Assembly (NCBI RefSeq): GCF_012273215.1
Contig: NZ_CP050965.1
Span: 826,541-890,540 of the forward strand
Origin: Gemella haemolysans
Lineage (GTDB): Bacteria > Bacillota > Bacilli > Staphylococcales > Gemellaceae
Reading direction: 5' to 3'
Length of the DNA: 64,000 bases
The notes under the pieces were generated by a model. It had not been told where the DNA came from, searched no databases, and saw only the letters and a list, made by a program, of their open reading frames with translations. A program made the position numbers and the translations under genes. Positions 1 to 8,863 of the stretch are shown one piece after another. Position 1 is the first letter of the stretch. The number at the start of each line of letters is the position of its first letter.

Positions 1-200
1 ATATCAAATCCAACATTTTTACCACTCTTATCTTGGAATCCCATAGGAACGAACGTATTATCAAAACCTATAACAACCTTCTTATCTTTTTGAAAATCTT
101 CCCAGTTATCTTTTTTAGGTTTATCTTTTCCACCAGATGCACAACCACTAATTATTAAAACACTAATAAGAAGAGTAATAAGTAATTTAAATCTTTTCAT
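1..200 (-). CDS. Amino-acid ABC transporter substrate-binding lipoprotein (partial, N-terminus only)
   Basis: Only the first ~66 codons are in the window; the gene runs off the left edge. It starts with ATG at 198-200, preceded by an AGAGGTG ribosome site. The N-terminus is a lipoprotein signal: MKRF, a hydrophobic stretch, then a lipobox ending SGC, so the mature protein should be lipid-anchored outside the membrane. The following residues (VVIGFDNTFVPMGF) resemble the start of family-3 solute-binding proteins, which bind polar amino acids. It lies 12 bases downstream of the ATPase gene and follows the permease in the same direction, completing a binding-protein/permease/ATPase set. The exact amino-acid substrate cannot be read from this fragment. 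Confidence 0.85.
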   Translation of the reverse strand, partial: MKRFKLLITLLISVLIISGCASGGKDKPKKDNWEDFQKDKKVVIGFDNTFVPMGFQDKSGKNVGFD

Positions 201-212
201 TATAATCACCTC

Positions 213-842
213 TTACTTTGGTTCTACTTTCAGAATACTATCTGCAATATTTTCTGCGAATTGCAAATCGTGAGTTACAACAATCTGTGTAATCCCTAAT
301 TCTCTATTTTTAAGAATAAGTTTCTCTACTTCTAATCTAAGCTCTGGATCCAATGCACTAGTAGGTTCATCATAGCCTATTATTTTAGGATCAATCATCA
401 TCGCTCTTGCTAAGGCAACACGTTGTTTTTGTCCACCTGATAATGAAATTGGATAATTGTTTACCTGCTTATCTAGCCCAAGCTTATTCAACAATGTAAG
501 TGCCTTTTCTTCAGCATCATTTTTAGACATATTCATAGTCTTAATTGGAGAAAGTACTAAATTTTCAAGAACTGTAAGATGCGGAAACAATTGAAAATCC
601 TGGAAAACAAATCCTAATAAATTTCTTTTTTCTAATTCATCAATTGGAAGTGATTCGCTATTATAAATAATTTCACCAGAATCAATTTTTTCTAGACCCG
701 CTAACATTCTTAACAACGTAGTTTTCCCTCCACCAGAAGGCCCTACTATTGCTAGAATCTTATTCTCTTCTACAGTTAGGTTAAAATTCTCAAGAATTTG
801 TCTATCTTTAAATTTCTTACTTATATTTTTTAATTCTAACAT
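213..842 (-). CDS. Polar amino-acid ABC transporter, ATP-binding protein (GlnQ/ArtP type)
   Basis: This is the cytoplasmic ATPase of an importer. At 209 residues it is short for the family (usually about 240). Visible motifs are Walker A GPSGGGKT (about 34-41), the ABC signature LSGGQ (134-138), Walker B IIGYDEP (154-160) and the switch histidine in VVTHD near the C-terminus. The start ATG (840-842) lies 3 bases after the permease stop, so the two are translationally coupled. Operon order is permease, ATPase, binding lipoprotein. The family is established for uptake of amino acids such as glutamine, cystine or arginine; which one is not determinable here. Confidence 0.9.
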   Translation of the reverse strand: MLELKNISKKFKDRQILENFNLTVEENKILAIVGPSGGGKTTLLRMLAGLEKIDSGEIIYNSESLPIDELEKRNLLGFVFQDFQLFPHLTVLENLVLSPIKTMNMSKNDAEEKALTLLNKLGLDKQVNNYPISLSGGQKQRVALARAMMIDPKIIGYDEPTSALDPELRLEVEKLILKNRELGITQIVVTHDLQFAENIADSILKVEPK

Positions 843-845
843 GTG

Positions 846-1490
846 TTATCTCCTATCGTAGTTATAACGCTTTTCTACTCGTTTCGATATTATTGTTACA
901 ATACCAATAAGTAGTAAATAAATTGCTCCAGCAACAAACATCGGCAATAAACTTGCATCTCTGTTAGCAGCTGTTCTACTAGCTAAAATCAAATCACTTA
1001 TTCCTAATGCATATACTAAAGAAGTATCCTTAACTAAACTCATTATTTCATTAAATACACTCGGCAATACAATCTTAATAACTTGTGGTAAAATAACAAA
1101 TCTAATAGTTTGAAATTGAGTAAATTTCAATACTTTCGCAGCCTCATATTGACCTTTCGGAATTGAGTCAATACCACCTCTAAAAATTTCAGCAAAATAA
1201 GCTGCATAGTTTAACGTAAATGCAATTATAGCAGCAGGTAGTCTATCAAATCGTATTCCTACTGAAGGTAGTACATAATATATAAAAATTAATTGTAGTA
1301 ACAACGGTGTTCCACGCATTATCCATATATATATATTAATAAAATAGTTTAATAGCTTAATATTAAATCGTATAATAAAAGCTATAATTACACCTAATGG
1401 AATAGATAAAATTAAAACTAGGAAAAATACTTCTAAAGTTATTAAAGCACCTTTAATTAAACTAGGTAATATTTCCATTAAATATTCCAT
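846..1490 (-). CDS. Polar amino-acid ABC transporter permease (HisM/GlnP family)
   Basis: A 214-residue membrane protein with about five hydrophobic segments. The EAA loop that docks on the ATPase is visible as GQYEAAKVLKFTQFQTI (residues ~117-133). The RGTPLLLQL motif near residues 60-68 is typical of the His/Glu/Gln/Arg/opine permease family. It is the first gene of the transporter operon, with a GGAGG ribosome site just upstream. The promoter appears to lie directly behind the rpsP terminator. Substrate specificity is not inferable from sequence alone. Confidence 0.9.
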   Translation of the reverse strand: MEYLMEILPSLIKGALITLEVFFLVLILSIPLGVIIAFIIRFNIKLLNYFINIYIWIMRGTPLLLQLIFIYYVLPSVGIRFDRLPAAIIAFTLNYAAYFAEIFRGGIDSIPKGQYEAAKVLKFTQFQTIRFVILPQVIKIVLPSVFNEIMSLVKDTSLVYALGISDLILASRTAANRDASLLPMFVAGAIYLLLIGIVTIISKRVEKRYNYDRR

Positions 1491-1563
1491 ATAATTCCTC
1501 CTTTTATATTCAATAACTACACTCGACAGCTATGTAGTTGGTTGCTTTTGAATTTTAAATCTA

Positions 1564-1572
1564 ATTATAACA
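1564..1572 (-). promoter_or_regulatory. Extended -10 promoter of the amino-acid transporter operon
   Basis: The minus strand reads TGTTATAAT, a TGn-extended -10 with a perfect hexamer. It lies about 75 bases before the permease start. There is no good -35, because the upstream bases are the U-tract of the rpsP terminator. The leader contains a 7-bp inverted repeat (AACTACA/TGTAGTT) near 1514-1539. Confidence 0.55.
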
Positions 1573-1581
1573 CAATTTTAT

Positions 1582-1611
1582 AAAAACAAAAACCCCTTAA
1601 TAATTAAGGGG
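1582..1611 (-). terminator. Rho-independent terminator of rpsP
   Basis: A G+C-rich stem, GCCCCTTAAT with its complement (1593-1611), is followed on the minus strand by TTTTTGTTTTT. It ends rpsP just after its stop codon, so rpsP is monocistronic on its 3' side. Confidence 0.9.
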
Positions 1612-1622
1612 CTAAATATTCA

Positions 1623-1895
1623 TTATTTATTTAATTTTGAATCGTGGAATTTTTTCATAATTCCTTCTTTTGATAATAAACTTCTAACTGTGTCAGAAGG
1701 TTGAGCTCCATTACCTAACCATTTTAATGCTAACTCTTCATCGATTTTAACTTCTGCTGGTTCTTTAACAGCATTGTAAGTACCGATAGTTTCGATAGAA
1801 CGTCCATCACGTGGAGATCTTGAATCAGCAACAACGATACGGTAGAAAGGTGATTTTTTAGCACCTAATCTTTTTAAACGGATTTTTACTGCCAT
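1623..1895 (-). CDS. rpsP: 30S ribosomal protein S16
   Basis: A 90-residue protein starting [20 protein letters not shown], the hallmark N-terminus of bacterial S16, which helps assemble the 30S platform. Length matches the family. The AAGGAG site (about 1903-1908) is correctly spaced from the ATG at 1893-1895. In most Firmicutes rpsP is followed by rimM and trmD; here a strong terminator and an unrelated transporter operon follow. The gene has its own near-consensus promoter and a ~110-base leader with a long-range stem, which may be regulatory. Confidence 0.98.
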   Translation of the reverse strand: MAVKIRLKRLGAKKSPFYRIVVADSRSPRDGRSIETIGTYNAVKEPAEVKIDEELALKWLGNGAQPSDTVRSLLSKEGIMKKFHDSKLNK

Positions 1896-1912
1896 GTTTG
1901 TACTCCTTATGT

Positions 1913-1974
1913 TTCAACTTTTTTATTAATTTTATGTGTGTGTGTTTATGAAGTGTTTTAATGAAAAAGTTGAA
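1913..1974 (-). promoter_or_regulatory. Inverted repeat in the rpsP leader (possible regulatory stem)
   Basis: In the untranslated leader an 11-bp perfect match, TTCAACTTTTT (transcript 5' side) with AAAAAGTTGAA (3' side), encloses about 40 bases that include a CA-repeat run. The 3' arm ends about 5 bases before the AAGGAG site, so folding could affect ribosome access. This is seen in sequence; a regulatory role is inference. Confidence 0.45.
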
Positions 1975-2006
1975 TCTATAACGCTAAGTTTTCTAAGCTA
2001 GATATT

Positions 2007-2035
2007 ATTCTAACATTAAAATATAAGTATGTCAA
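2007..2035 (-). promoter_or_regulatory. Sigma-A-type promoter of rpsP
   Basis: Minus strand: -35 TTGACA (2030-2035), 17-base spacer, -10 TAGAAT (2007-2012). A second TTGACA-containing copy of the -35 neighbourhood lies about 30 bases upstream but has no matching -10. Confidence 0.8.
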
Positions 2036-2174
2036 TACTTTTCGACGAAAAATGTCAACTTTTTTTGTTGACTCGTCTAATCCCTATTATATCAATTTTT
2101 CTATGCTATGTAAAGATAAAATATTTATAAAAATTTCACATCTAAAACTCTATTAATAATCAAAAAATATAGAA

Positions 2175-2353
2175 GGGAGTGACTCAAAAATCGTGATTTC
2201 GAAGAAATCGATTTTGTCGAGTCACCCCCGCACAGGTTATTAGATATCTAAAAAGCTTTTATAAAGCGAATTTAGATATCAATAAACCACTGCGTCTATG
2301 AGTTTTCATATAAACCTTGTTTAAATTTAGGGATTTTGGGTCGCCACTTCTTT
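2175..2353. repeat. Structured intergenic repeat, copy 1 (about 179 bp)
   Basis: This stretch reappears at 38000-38177 in the same orientation, with several long identical blocks. It starts with a strong hairpin (GGGAGTGACTC pairing with GAGTCACCCCC). A second inverted pair built on TTAGATATCTAAA/TTTAGATATCAA follows, then a block containing CCACTGCGTCTATGAG. The outer ends (GGGAGTGAC and GTCGCCAC) are loosely inverted. No ORF of note is inside. It begins within ten bases of the engB stop codon, i.e. in the engB 3' UTR. It may be a MITE-like or terminator-carrying element; the identity is unknown to me. Confidence 0.8.
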
Positions 2354-2361
2354 TTTAACTT

Positions 2362-2958
2362 TTAATCTTCTAATACTTTAGCTATTTCATTTAGAACTTG
2401 TTCTTTCCCTATTTTAGTAACTGAAGAAAAAGGAATAATAGCCATATTATTAGTTAAGTCTAATTCGCGTTTAATTATTCCTGTATTTTTAACAAGTTCA
2501 TTTTTAGAAATTTTATCAATTTTTGTCATAACTATAACAAATGGGATTTCATAATAGTTTAAAAATTCATTCATCTCAATATCATCTTGAGATGGTTTAT
2601 GTCTACTATCAATTAAATGTAGAACAAAACCTAAATTTTCACTATTAGTGAAGTACTCAACAATCATATCGTATAGTTTTTCTTTTTCTGGTTTTGATAA
2701 TTTAGCGTACCCATAACCTGGTACATCGACTAAAACTAACTTATTATCAACATCGAAGAAGTTTAATGTACGAGTTTTACCAGGCTTTGATGAAACACGC
2801 GCATAGTTTTTTCTTTCTAATATTGTATTAATAAAAGATGATTTACCAACATTTGAACGACCACACATCGCTACTTCTGGTTTATCATGTTCAGGATATT
2901 GTTTTTTTGAAACTGCACTTATAAGCAGATCAACATTATGTGTATTTAACTTTTTCAT
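2362..2958 (-). CDS. engB: Ribosome-biogenesis GTPase EngB (YsxC/YihA)
   Basis: A 198-residue small GTPase needed for 50S subunit assembly. G1 motif GRSNVGKS (33-40), G3 DVPG (78-81), G4 TKID (about 145-148) and the G5 SS region are all present. Length matches the family. It starts 2 bases after the lon stop, as the third gene of a clpX-lon-engB run, an order familiar from Bacillus and relatives. The stop codon is immediately followed by the intergenic repeat, which probably supplies its 3' end. Confidence 0.97.
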   Translation of the reverse strand: MKKLNTHNVDLLISAVSKKQYPEHDKPEVAMCGRSNVGKSSFINTILERKNYARVSSKPGKTRTLNFFDVDNKLVLVDVPGYGYAKLSKPEKEKLYDMIVEYFTNSENLGFVLHLIDSRHKPSQDDIEMNEFLNYYEIPFVIVMTKIDKISKNELVKNTGIIKRELDLTNNMAIIPFSSVTKIGKEQVLNEIAKVLED

Positions 2959-2960
2959 CT

Positions 2961-5258
2961 TTATTCTCCAAATACTATTTTAAATACTTCTTGAATACTG
3001 TCAACGGAATAGATAGTTAATTTTTCAAGTACTTCTTTCGGAATATCAATTAGATCTTTTTTATTCTTAGTCGGAATAATTATTGTATTAATATTCATCT
3101 TTTCGGAACTTAAAATCTTCTCTTTAACCCCACCTATTGGTAAAACTTTTCCATGTAAAGTCATTTCTCCAGTCATCGCTATGTTATTATCAACTGGTTT
3201 TTTAGTTAATGCAGAATACACCGAAGTAGTAATAGTTATACCAGCAGATGGTCCATCTTTAGGAACAGCACCTTCAGGAACGTGTAGATGTATGTCTATT
3301 TCTGAGAAATTAATATTCTCAATATTAAGATTTTCAGCATTAGATCTTAAATAAGAAATCGCCATTTGTGCTGATTCTTTCATTACATCCCCTAGTTTTC
3401 CTGTAAGAATAATCTTACCATTTCCTTTAGATACACTTGTTTCAATTTCTAGAGTATCTCCACCAACAACTGTATAAGCTAGACCATTAACTAAACCAAT
3501 CTCAGGTTTAACATTTTTATCTTTTGAACTATATTTTTCAGGTCCAGCAAAATCCTCAAGGTTAGTAACACCTACTTTGATTTTCTCTTCTCCTTGAAGA
3601 ACTTTTAGTGCAGCTTTTCTACAAATAGAACCAAATACTCTCTCTAAATTCCTTACACCAGCCTCATAAGTATATCCATTTATTATCTTATTAATCGCCT
3701 GTTTACTAAAGGTAATTTGACCTTTTTTAAGACCATTTTCTTTAATTTGACGTGGTATTAAATATTTCGCAGCGATATTTTCTTTTTCTTTAATAGTATA
3801 AGATTCAAGTTCAATTACTTCCATCCTATCTCTAAGTGGAGCTGGAATTAAACTCAAATTGTTAGCTGTCGCAATAAATAATACTTTTGATAAGTCAAAT
3901 GGAATATCTAAGTAATGATCTACAAATTCATTGTTTTGAGCTGAATCAATTACCTCTAGCATAGCTGCTGCAGGGTCACCTTTTATATCAGAAGCCATTT
4001 TATCAATTTCATCTAACAAAACAACTGGATTCTTAGTTTTTATTTTCTTCAATGATTGAATAATTTTACCAGGTAAAGCACCAAGGTAAGTTCTTCTATG
4101 TCCACGAATTTCAGCTTCATCATGTACTCCACCTAAAGAAATACGAACAAAACTTCTTCCCATAGAAGCGGCGATTGATTTAGCTAATGAACTCTTACCT
4201 ACACCTGGAGGTCCTGATAAACATAAAATTGGAGATTTCATATCATCTCTTAGTTTTTTAACCGCTAAAAATTCTAAAATTCTCTCCTTGATTTTTTCTA
4301 AACCATAGTGATCTTCATTAAGAATTTTTTCTGCATTCTTTATATCTATTTCATCAGCTGTTAGTATATTCCACGGAAGCGCAACAACAGTATCTAAATA
4401 AGTTCTAATGATAGAATGTTCAGGACTCATTACCGGTGTTTTTTCTAGCCTATCTACTTCTTTTAATAACACTGCTTTATCCTCTTCAGATAATTCAATA
4501 TCATTAATAGCTTGACGAATCTTTTCAATATCGTCATCTTCAGGCGATATTTGCTTCAACTCATCTTGTACAACTTTCATCTGTTCACGCAAGAAGTATT
4601 CCTTTTGTTGAGTATCGATATTAGCTCGAACTTTTTCATCAATCTCACGTTTGAAGCTATTTCCAACTAAGAAAGCTTCTAGACTTCTATTTAAGAAAAT
4701 AGTCTTTTTCTCTAAATCTAACAAGAATAATACACGTTGTTTAAGCATTTTATCAATTGGGAAAAACTTAATATTTTTATTGATAAATTTCTCTAAATCA
4801 TCAGTTTTATAGTAATCAATATCGAAGTTTTCTCTCTTTAAATAATTTAGGAAATTTGTTCTGATACTATTCAATAAACCTGTTTTATCAAAACCATTAT
4901 CCACAACTTCTCTAATATTAATCTCAAGGTGTTCAACATGGTTATTGTTATAAACACCACTTTTTACCTCTGCAATTCCATAACATTGGTACTCATATTT
5001 TTTATTCTTTTTATCAATTGTTAATTGACCATAAGTCCCAAAGAACACATTAAAACCATTACTATCAAATACATCTTCTTCAGAAAATGAATCATCATAA
5101 CTATCAATTGGTTTTCTTTTGTATGTTACAAAAACTGATATTTTATCTTTTTTAATAGTTTTAATTGTTTTTAAAAATTTTTTGTCCGTTACATCTATTG
5201 TATAAGTATTAGACGGAAAGAATAAATCTCTATTCTCTAATAAATAATATTTTGTCAA
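2961..5258 (-). CDS. lon: ATP-dependent protease Lon (LonA type)
   Basis: A 765-residue cytoplasmic AAA+ serine protease that degrades unfolded and regulatory proteins. An N-terminal substrate-binding region (~1-200) and coiled-coil linker are followed by the AAA+ module: Walker A GPPGVGKSS (349-357) and Walker B VVLLDEIDK. The protease domain carries the catalytic serine in PKDGPSAG (about 671) and the catalytic lysine in GGVKEK (about 712). Domain order and length fit LonA. It lies 22 bases after clpX and 2 bases before engB in one operon. No sign of damage. Confidence 0.97.
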   Translation of the reverse strand: MTKYYLLENRDLFFPSNTYTIDVTDKKFLKTIKTIKKDKISVFVTYKRKPIDSYDDSFSEEDVFDSNGFNVFFGTYGQLTIDKKNKKYEYQCYGIAEVKSGVYNNNHVEHLEINIREVVDNGFDKTGLLNSIRTNFLNYLKRENFDIDYYKTDDLEKFINKNIKFFPIDKMLKQRVLFLLDLEKKTIFLNRSLEAFLVGNSFKREIDEKVRANIDTQQKEYFLREQMKVVQDELKQISPEDDDIEKIRQAINDIELSEEDKAVLLKEVDRLEKTPVMSPEHSIIRTYLDTVVALPWNILTADEIDIKNAEKILNEDHYGLEKIKERILEFLAVKKLRDDMKSPILCLSGPPGVGKSSLAKSIAASMGRSFVRISLGGVHDEAEIRGHRRTYLGALPGKIIQSLKKIKTKNPVVLLDEIDKMASDIKGDPAAAMLEVIDSAQNNEFVDHYLDIPFDLSKVLFIATANNLSLIPAPLRDRMEVIELESYTIKEKENIAAKYLIPRQIKENGLKKGQITFSKQAINKIINGYTYEAGVRNLERVFGSICRKAALKVLQGEEKIKVGVTNLEDFAGPEKYSSKDKNVKPEIGLVNGLAYTVVGGDTLEIETSVSKGNGKIILTGKLGDVMKESAQMAISYLRSNAENLNIENINFSEIDIHLHVPEGAVPKDGPSAGITITTSVYSALTKKPVDNNIAMTGEMTLHGKVLPIGGVKEKILSSEKMNINTIIIPTKNKKDLIDIPKEVLEKLTIYSVDSIQEVFKIVFGE

Positions 5259-5280
5259 AACGAACTCCTCTCTAACCTAT

Positions 5281-6489
5281 TTATTTTAAAATTGGTTTTG
5301 TTTTATTAATTACGTTATCACGTGTTACTGTGCAAGTATTAATACCTTCTTTACTTGGTATTTCAAACATAACATCAAGTAGTAGTTCTTCAATAATAGA
5401 ACGAAGTCCACGTGCTCCTGTTTTTCTCTTGATAGATTCTTTAGCAATTTCTTCAAGCGCTTCTTCTTCAAAAATTAATTTAACACCATCAAGATCAAAT
5501 AAGTATTCATATTGTTTAACAACTGAATTTTTTGGTTCAGTTAATACTCTAACCAAATCTTTCTCATCAAGTTCTTCTAGATAACAAACTACCGGAATAC
5601 GTCCAATAAATTCAGGAATCATACCGAACTTAACTAAATCTTCATGTTTTACTTTAGAAATAATATCTTTATCATCTTTTAGTTCATCACTCTTAGAAAA
5701 ACCTATAACTTTTTCTCCTAGACGGCGTTTGATTATTTCTTCTATACCCGAAAAAGCTCCTCCAATGATAAACAGAATATTTTTCGTATTGATTTTAATC
5801 ATTTCTTCTCCAGGGTGTTTTCTTCCACCTTGAGGAGGCACACTAGCAACCGTACCTTCTAGAATTTTAAGAAGTGCTTGTTGAACACCTTCTCCTGAAA
5901 CGTCACGAGTAATTGATACATTCTCACCTTTTTTGGCAATCTTATCAATTTCGTCAATATATATTATTCCTTTTTCAGCTCTTTCAATATCATAATTAGC
6001 ACTTTGAATTAATCTAAGTAAGATATTTTCAACATCTTCTCCAACATAACCTGCTTCTGTAAGTGTTGTTGCATCTGATATAGCAAAAGGTACGTCCAGC
6101 ATTTTAGCTAAAGTTTGAGCAATCAATGTTTTTCCTGATCCAGTACTTCCTATTAAGGCAATATTACTTTTCTGTAATTCTATATCATGATTCTCTGCAG
6201 CTTTTATTCTCTTATAATGATTATAAACAGCAACAGCAACAGATTTTTTCGCCTTATCTTGACTGATTACATATTCATTTAAATGCTCCATTATTTTTTG
6301 AGGTTCTAATAATTTAAATGCTGGTTTGTTATTAGCATTTTTATATTCAATTTCTTCTTCGATTATATCTGAACATAAATCAACGCACTCATCACAGATA
6401 AATACGTCATTCCCAGCTATCATTTTAAAAACTTCGTTAGTATTTTTTCCACAAAAAGAACATCTTACTTCTTCTTTATTTTTCACCAT
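5281..6489 (-). CDS. clpX: ATP-dependent Clp protease, unfoldase subunit ClpX
   Basis: A 402-residue AAA+ unfoldase that delivers tagged substrates to ClpP. The N-terminal zinc-binding domain has four cysteines (10, 13, 32, 35). Walker A is GSTGSGKT (115-122) and Walker B IIYIDEID (176-183); the pore loop GYVGEDVE (148-155) and an arginine finger region are also seen. Length is usual. It heads the clpX-lon-engB operon, with a GAGGTG ribosome site. clpP is not adjacent. Confidence 0.97.
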   Translation of the reverse strand: MVKNKEEVRCSFCGKNTNEVFKMIAGNDVFICDECVDLCSDIIEEEIEYKNANNKPAFKLLEPQKIMEHLNEYVISQDKAKKSVAVAVYNHYKRIKAAENHDIELQKSNIALIGSTGSGKTLIAQTLAKMLDVPFAISDATTLTEAGYVGEDVENILLRLIQSANYDIERAEKGIIYIDEIDKIAKKGENVSITRDVSGEGVQQALLKILEGTVASVPPQGGRKHPGEEMIKINTKNILFIIGGAFSGIEEIIKRRLGEKVIGFSKSDELKDDKDIISKVKHEDLVKFGMIPEFIGRIPVVCYLEELDEKDLVRVLTEPKNSVVKQYEYLFDLDGVKLIFEEEALEEIAKESIKRKTGARGLRSIIEELLLDVMFEIPSKEGINTCTVTRDNVINKTKPILK

Positions 6490-6576
6490 AATTACACCTC
6501 ACATTATTGAACTTTATCTTATATCTTATTATCTTTTTATTATCTAATCTATTTAAAGCTCAAAAAGATACACATT

Positions 6577-6585
6577 ATTATATCA
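6577..6585 (-). promoter_or_regulatory. Extended -10 promoter of clpX-lon-engB
   Basis: Minus strand reads TGATATAAT, about 90 bases before the clpX ATG. The -35 is weak. The rest of the 320-base gap 6490-6809 is AT-rich; it also holds the promoter of the aminotransferase on the other strand, and I see nothing else in it. Confidence 0.5.
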
Positions 6586-6771
6586 CACAATACATTTTTT
6601 TTCTAGCAAAGACTATCATATAATATTTAATACTAAACCTTTTATAGTAAATCGTAGACTATAATAAATTTAATATTTTAAAATTTTTCACCTATTAAAT
6701 TCAATTCTTAAAATTTTATATGTTATTCAATTTCTTAATTATAATTCTCCCTTTTAGTAATGTCATATTAA

Positions 6772-6780
6772 TGGTATAAT
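6772..6780 (+). promoter_or_regulatory. Extended -10 promoter of the aminotransferase gene
   Basis: TGGTATAAT lies 30 bases before the start codon. An AGGAGG ribosome site (about 6798-6803) gives the ATG at 6810. The -35 is poor, consistent with an extended -10 element. Confidence 0.6.
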
Positions 6781-6809
6781 AATTCTATATAGAAAACAGG
6801 AGGAATACT

Positions 6810-8051
6810 ATGTCATTTTTTTCAAAACTAGGTGAAAATATAATTTTACCTCAAGACGTATTAATTCAATCAAAAGAAACAGCAGCTATTCCAGGTGCGA
6901 TTAACGCTACAATTGGTATTGCTACATCTAATAAAAAAGCTATGGCTTTACCTTCAATAAACAAAGTAATAACAGAAATTAACAATTCAGAATACTTACC
7001 TTATTCTCCTACACCTGGATTACCAAAAATGCGAGAATTATGGAAAGAAAAAATCTTAGCTGATAACCCTAGTATTAATAAAGACTTTTTATCATTACCT
7101 ATGGTTACAACAGGAATTACCCAAGGAATCGATATAGCGGCAAATCTATTTAGCGAAAGTGGAGATGCTCTTTTACTACCAAATCTTTTTTGGCAAAATT
7201 ATGCTCAGATTTATACAATTAAGTTAGGAAACAAGATTTATAAATACAACCAATTTGACGAAAACAATGAGTTTAGTATAACAAACTTCAAAGAAACTCT
7301 TTATAGTATCAAAGAAGATAAAATTTCTCTAATTTTAAACTTCCCAAATAATCCAACTGGTTATACACCTTCTGATGTTGAATTGAATTCACTAGTTGAT
7401 GTAATAAGTACTTATGCAAAAGAAAATAAAAATAAACAACTTATTATTGTCTCTGATGATGCATATTTTGGACTATTCTTTGAAAAGAATCACAAAACTC
7501 CTACATTAAGTGCTACATATAAATTAGCAGAAAATGAAAACTGTTTAATAATCAAACTTGATGGAATCACTAAAGAATATTACAGTTGGGGATTACGCAT
7601 AGGTTTCATTACATACTACACAAAAAATGATGAATTAAGACAACTTTTATTAGAAAAAACCCAAGGTTTTTTAAGAAGTACTACTTCATCACCTTCTAAT
7701 TTATCACAACAAATTGCACTTAGATTGTTAGATAATAAAAAAGCTCTTGAAGAAAAAGAAATAAATGATAAAATTATCGAAGAACGTTATAATGAATTAA
7801 AACAAGCTATTTCCGTAGAACAATTAGATTCTCTTGTTAGAATTTTACCATTTAATTCTGGTTATTTCTTCACTATAAAATTACCATCGAATATAAATGC
7901 ACATGAGTTTAGACTTAAATTTCTAAACGAATATAAGTATGGAGTTTACTCAATGGATGATGAACACATAAGAATTGCATTCTCGTGCCTAGATAAAGAG
8001 TTAATTCCAGAACTTATAAATAAATTCAAACAGTGCATTAAACAATTTTAA
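6810..8051 (+). CDS. Pyridoxal-phosphate aminotransferase, class I/II
   Basis: A 413-residue cytoplasmic PLP enzyme of fold type I. Class I/II landmarks are NNPTG (180-184), the cofactor-binding SDDAYFG (215-221), the Schiff-base lysine in DGITKEYYSWGLR (about K255), and the conserved arginine in GLRIGF. It resembles aspartate/aromatic-type aminotransferases; the substrate pair cannot be fixed from sequence. It stands alone on the plus strand between two leftward operons, with its own promoter, and ends at a bidirectional terminator shared with gatD. Confidence 0.85.
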   Translation: MSFFSKLGENIILPQDVLIQSKETAAIPGAINATIGIATSNKKAMALPSINKVITEINNSEYLPYSPTPGLPKMRELWKEKILADNPSINKDFLSLPMVTTGITQGIDIAANLFSESGDALLLPNLFWQNYAQIYTIKLGNKIYKYNQFDENNEFSITNFKETLYSIKEDKISLILNFPNNPTGYTPSDVELNSLVDVISTYAKENKNKQLIIVSDDAYFGLFFEKNHKTPTLSATYKLAENENCLIIKLDGITKEYYSWGLRIGFITYYTKNDELRQLLLEKTQGFLRSTTSSPSNLSQQIALRLLDNKKALEEKEINDKIIEERYNELKQAISVEQLDSLVRILPFNSGYFFTIKLPSNINAHEFRLKFLNEYKYGVYSMDDEHIRIAFSCLDKELIPELINKFKQCIKQF

Positions 8052-8060
8052 TATAAAAAG

Positions 8061-8102
8061 CGACTTAAAAGTATGATTAATAATAATCATACTTTTAAGT
8101 CG
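8061..8102. terminator. Bidirectional terminator between aminotransferase and gatD
   Basis: A near-perfect 18-bp stem (CGACTTAAAAGTATGATTA and complement) with a short loop lies between convergent genes. A-runs and T-runs on the two sides suit termination in both directions. Confidence 0.85.
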
Positions 8103-8130
8103 TTTCTTTATAATCTTTAAACATTAAATT

Positions 8131-8859
8131 TTATTTAATTGATTTTTTCAATAATTCAACCATATGTTTATTGGCATTTAATTCTATATCATTATTTAAC
8201 TCAATAAAATCATATGTTCCATACTTATTATCTAACGCCGCTTTAATTAAATAATCTGTAACATTTGGATTTTTAGGTAAGATAGGACCATGTAAATACG
8301 TACCAATCAGATTATTGTATAAAATACCCTCTTTTTTATCTTCGTCGTTATTTCCATATCCTACTAGTACATTTCCTAATGTTTCATAATTATGATATGT
8401 TCTTCCACCATGATTTTCAAAACCTACGATATTACCGAATTTTTCAGATTCAACAAGGATATTACCAATTAAACGTGGTGCATCTTTTTTTGATTCTGTA
8501 TAAAAGTCAAGAATATTTAAACCAGGTAATTTATCACCTTCTACAGTCTTATAATATTCTCCTAAAAACTGATAACCACCACAGATTGTAAGAGCTGGTA
8601 TCCCATCTTCAATTGCTGATTTAAATTCATGTTTAATTTTACTGAATTGTTCTGTCGCGATACATTGCTCCCTATCAGAACCACCACCAATAAAAAACAT
8701 ATCACAATCTGTAAGCTTTACACCATCAGTAGAAGTAATATTCTCAATTTCTAAATTAATACCTCTCCATTCACAACGTTTTTTTAGCGCAATAACATTT
8801 CCAATATCACCATATAAATTTAATTTATCTGGCATAAAATGATATAATTTCAAATCCAT
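8131..8859 (-). CDS. gatD: Lipid II isoglutaminyl synthase, glutaminase subunit GatD
   Basis: A 242-residue class-I glutamine amidotransferase (CobB/CobQ-like). The nucleophile lies in LTICGGYQFLG (C93) and the histidine in YLHGPILP (about H190). GatD releases ammonia from glutamine for MurT, which amidates D-glutamate of lipid II to D-isoglutamine; this is established in Staphylococcus and Streptococcus and affects cross-linking and beta-lactam or lysozyme response. It sits 4 bases behind murT, the invariant partner arrangement, and is the last gene of the operon starting at the xerD-like gene. Confidence 0.95.
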   Translation of the reverse strand: MDLKLYHFMPDKLNLYGDIGNVIALKKRCEWRGINLEIENITSTDGVKLTDCDMFFIGGGSDREQCIATEQFSKIKHEFKSAIEDGIPALTICGGYQFLGEYYKTVEGDKLPGLNILDFYTESKKDAPRLIGNILVESEKFGNIVGFENHGGRTYHNYETLGNVLVGYGNNDEDKKEGILYNNLIGTYLHGPILPKNPNVTDYLIKAALDNKYGTYDFIELNNDIELNANKHMVELLKKSIK

Positions 8860-8863
8860 AGAA

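Noticed and set aside
2163..2353. A small gene inside intergenic repeat copy 1
   Set aside because: Stops occur in all frames and the conservation pattern follows stems, not codons.
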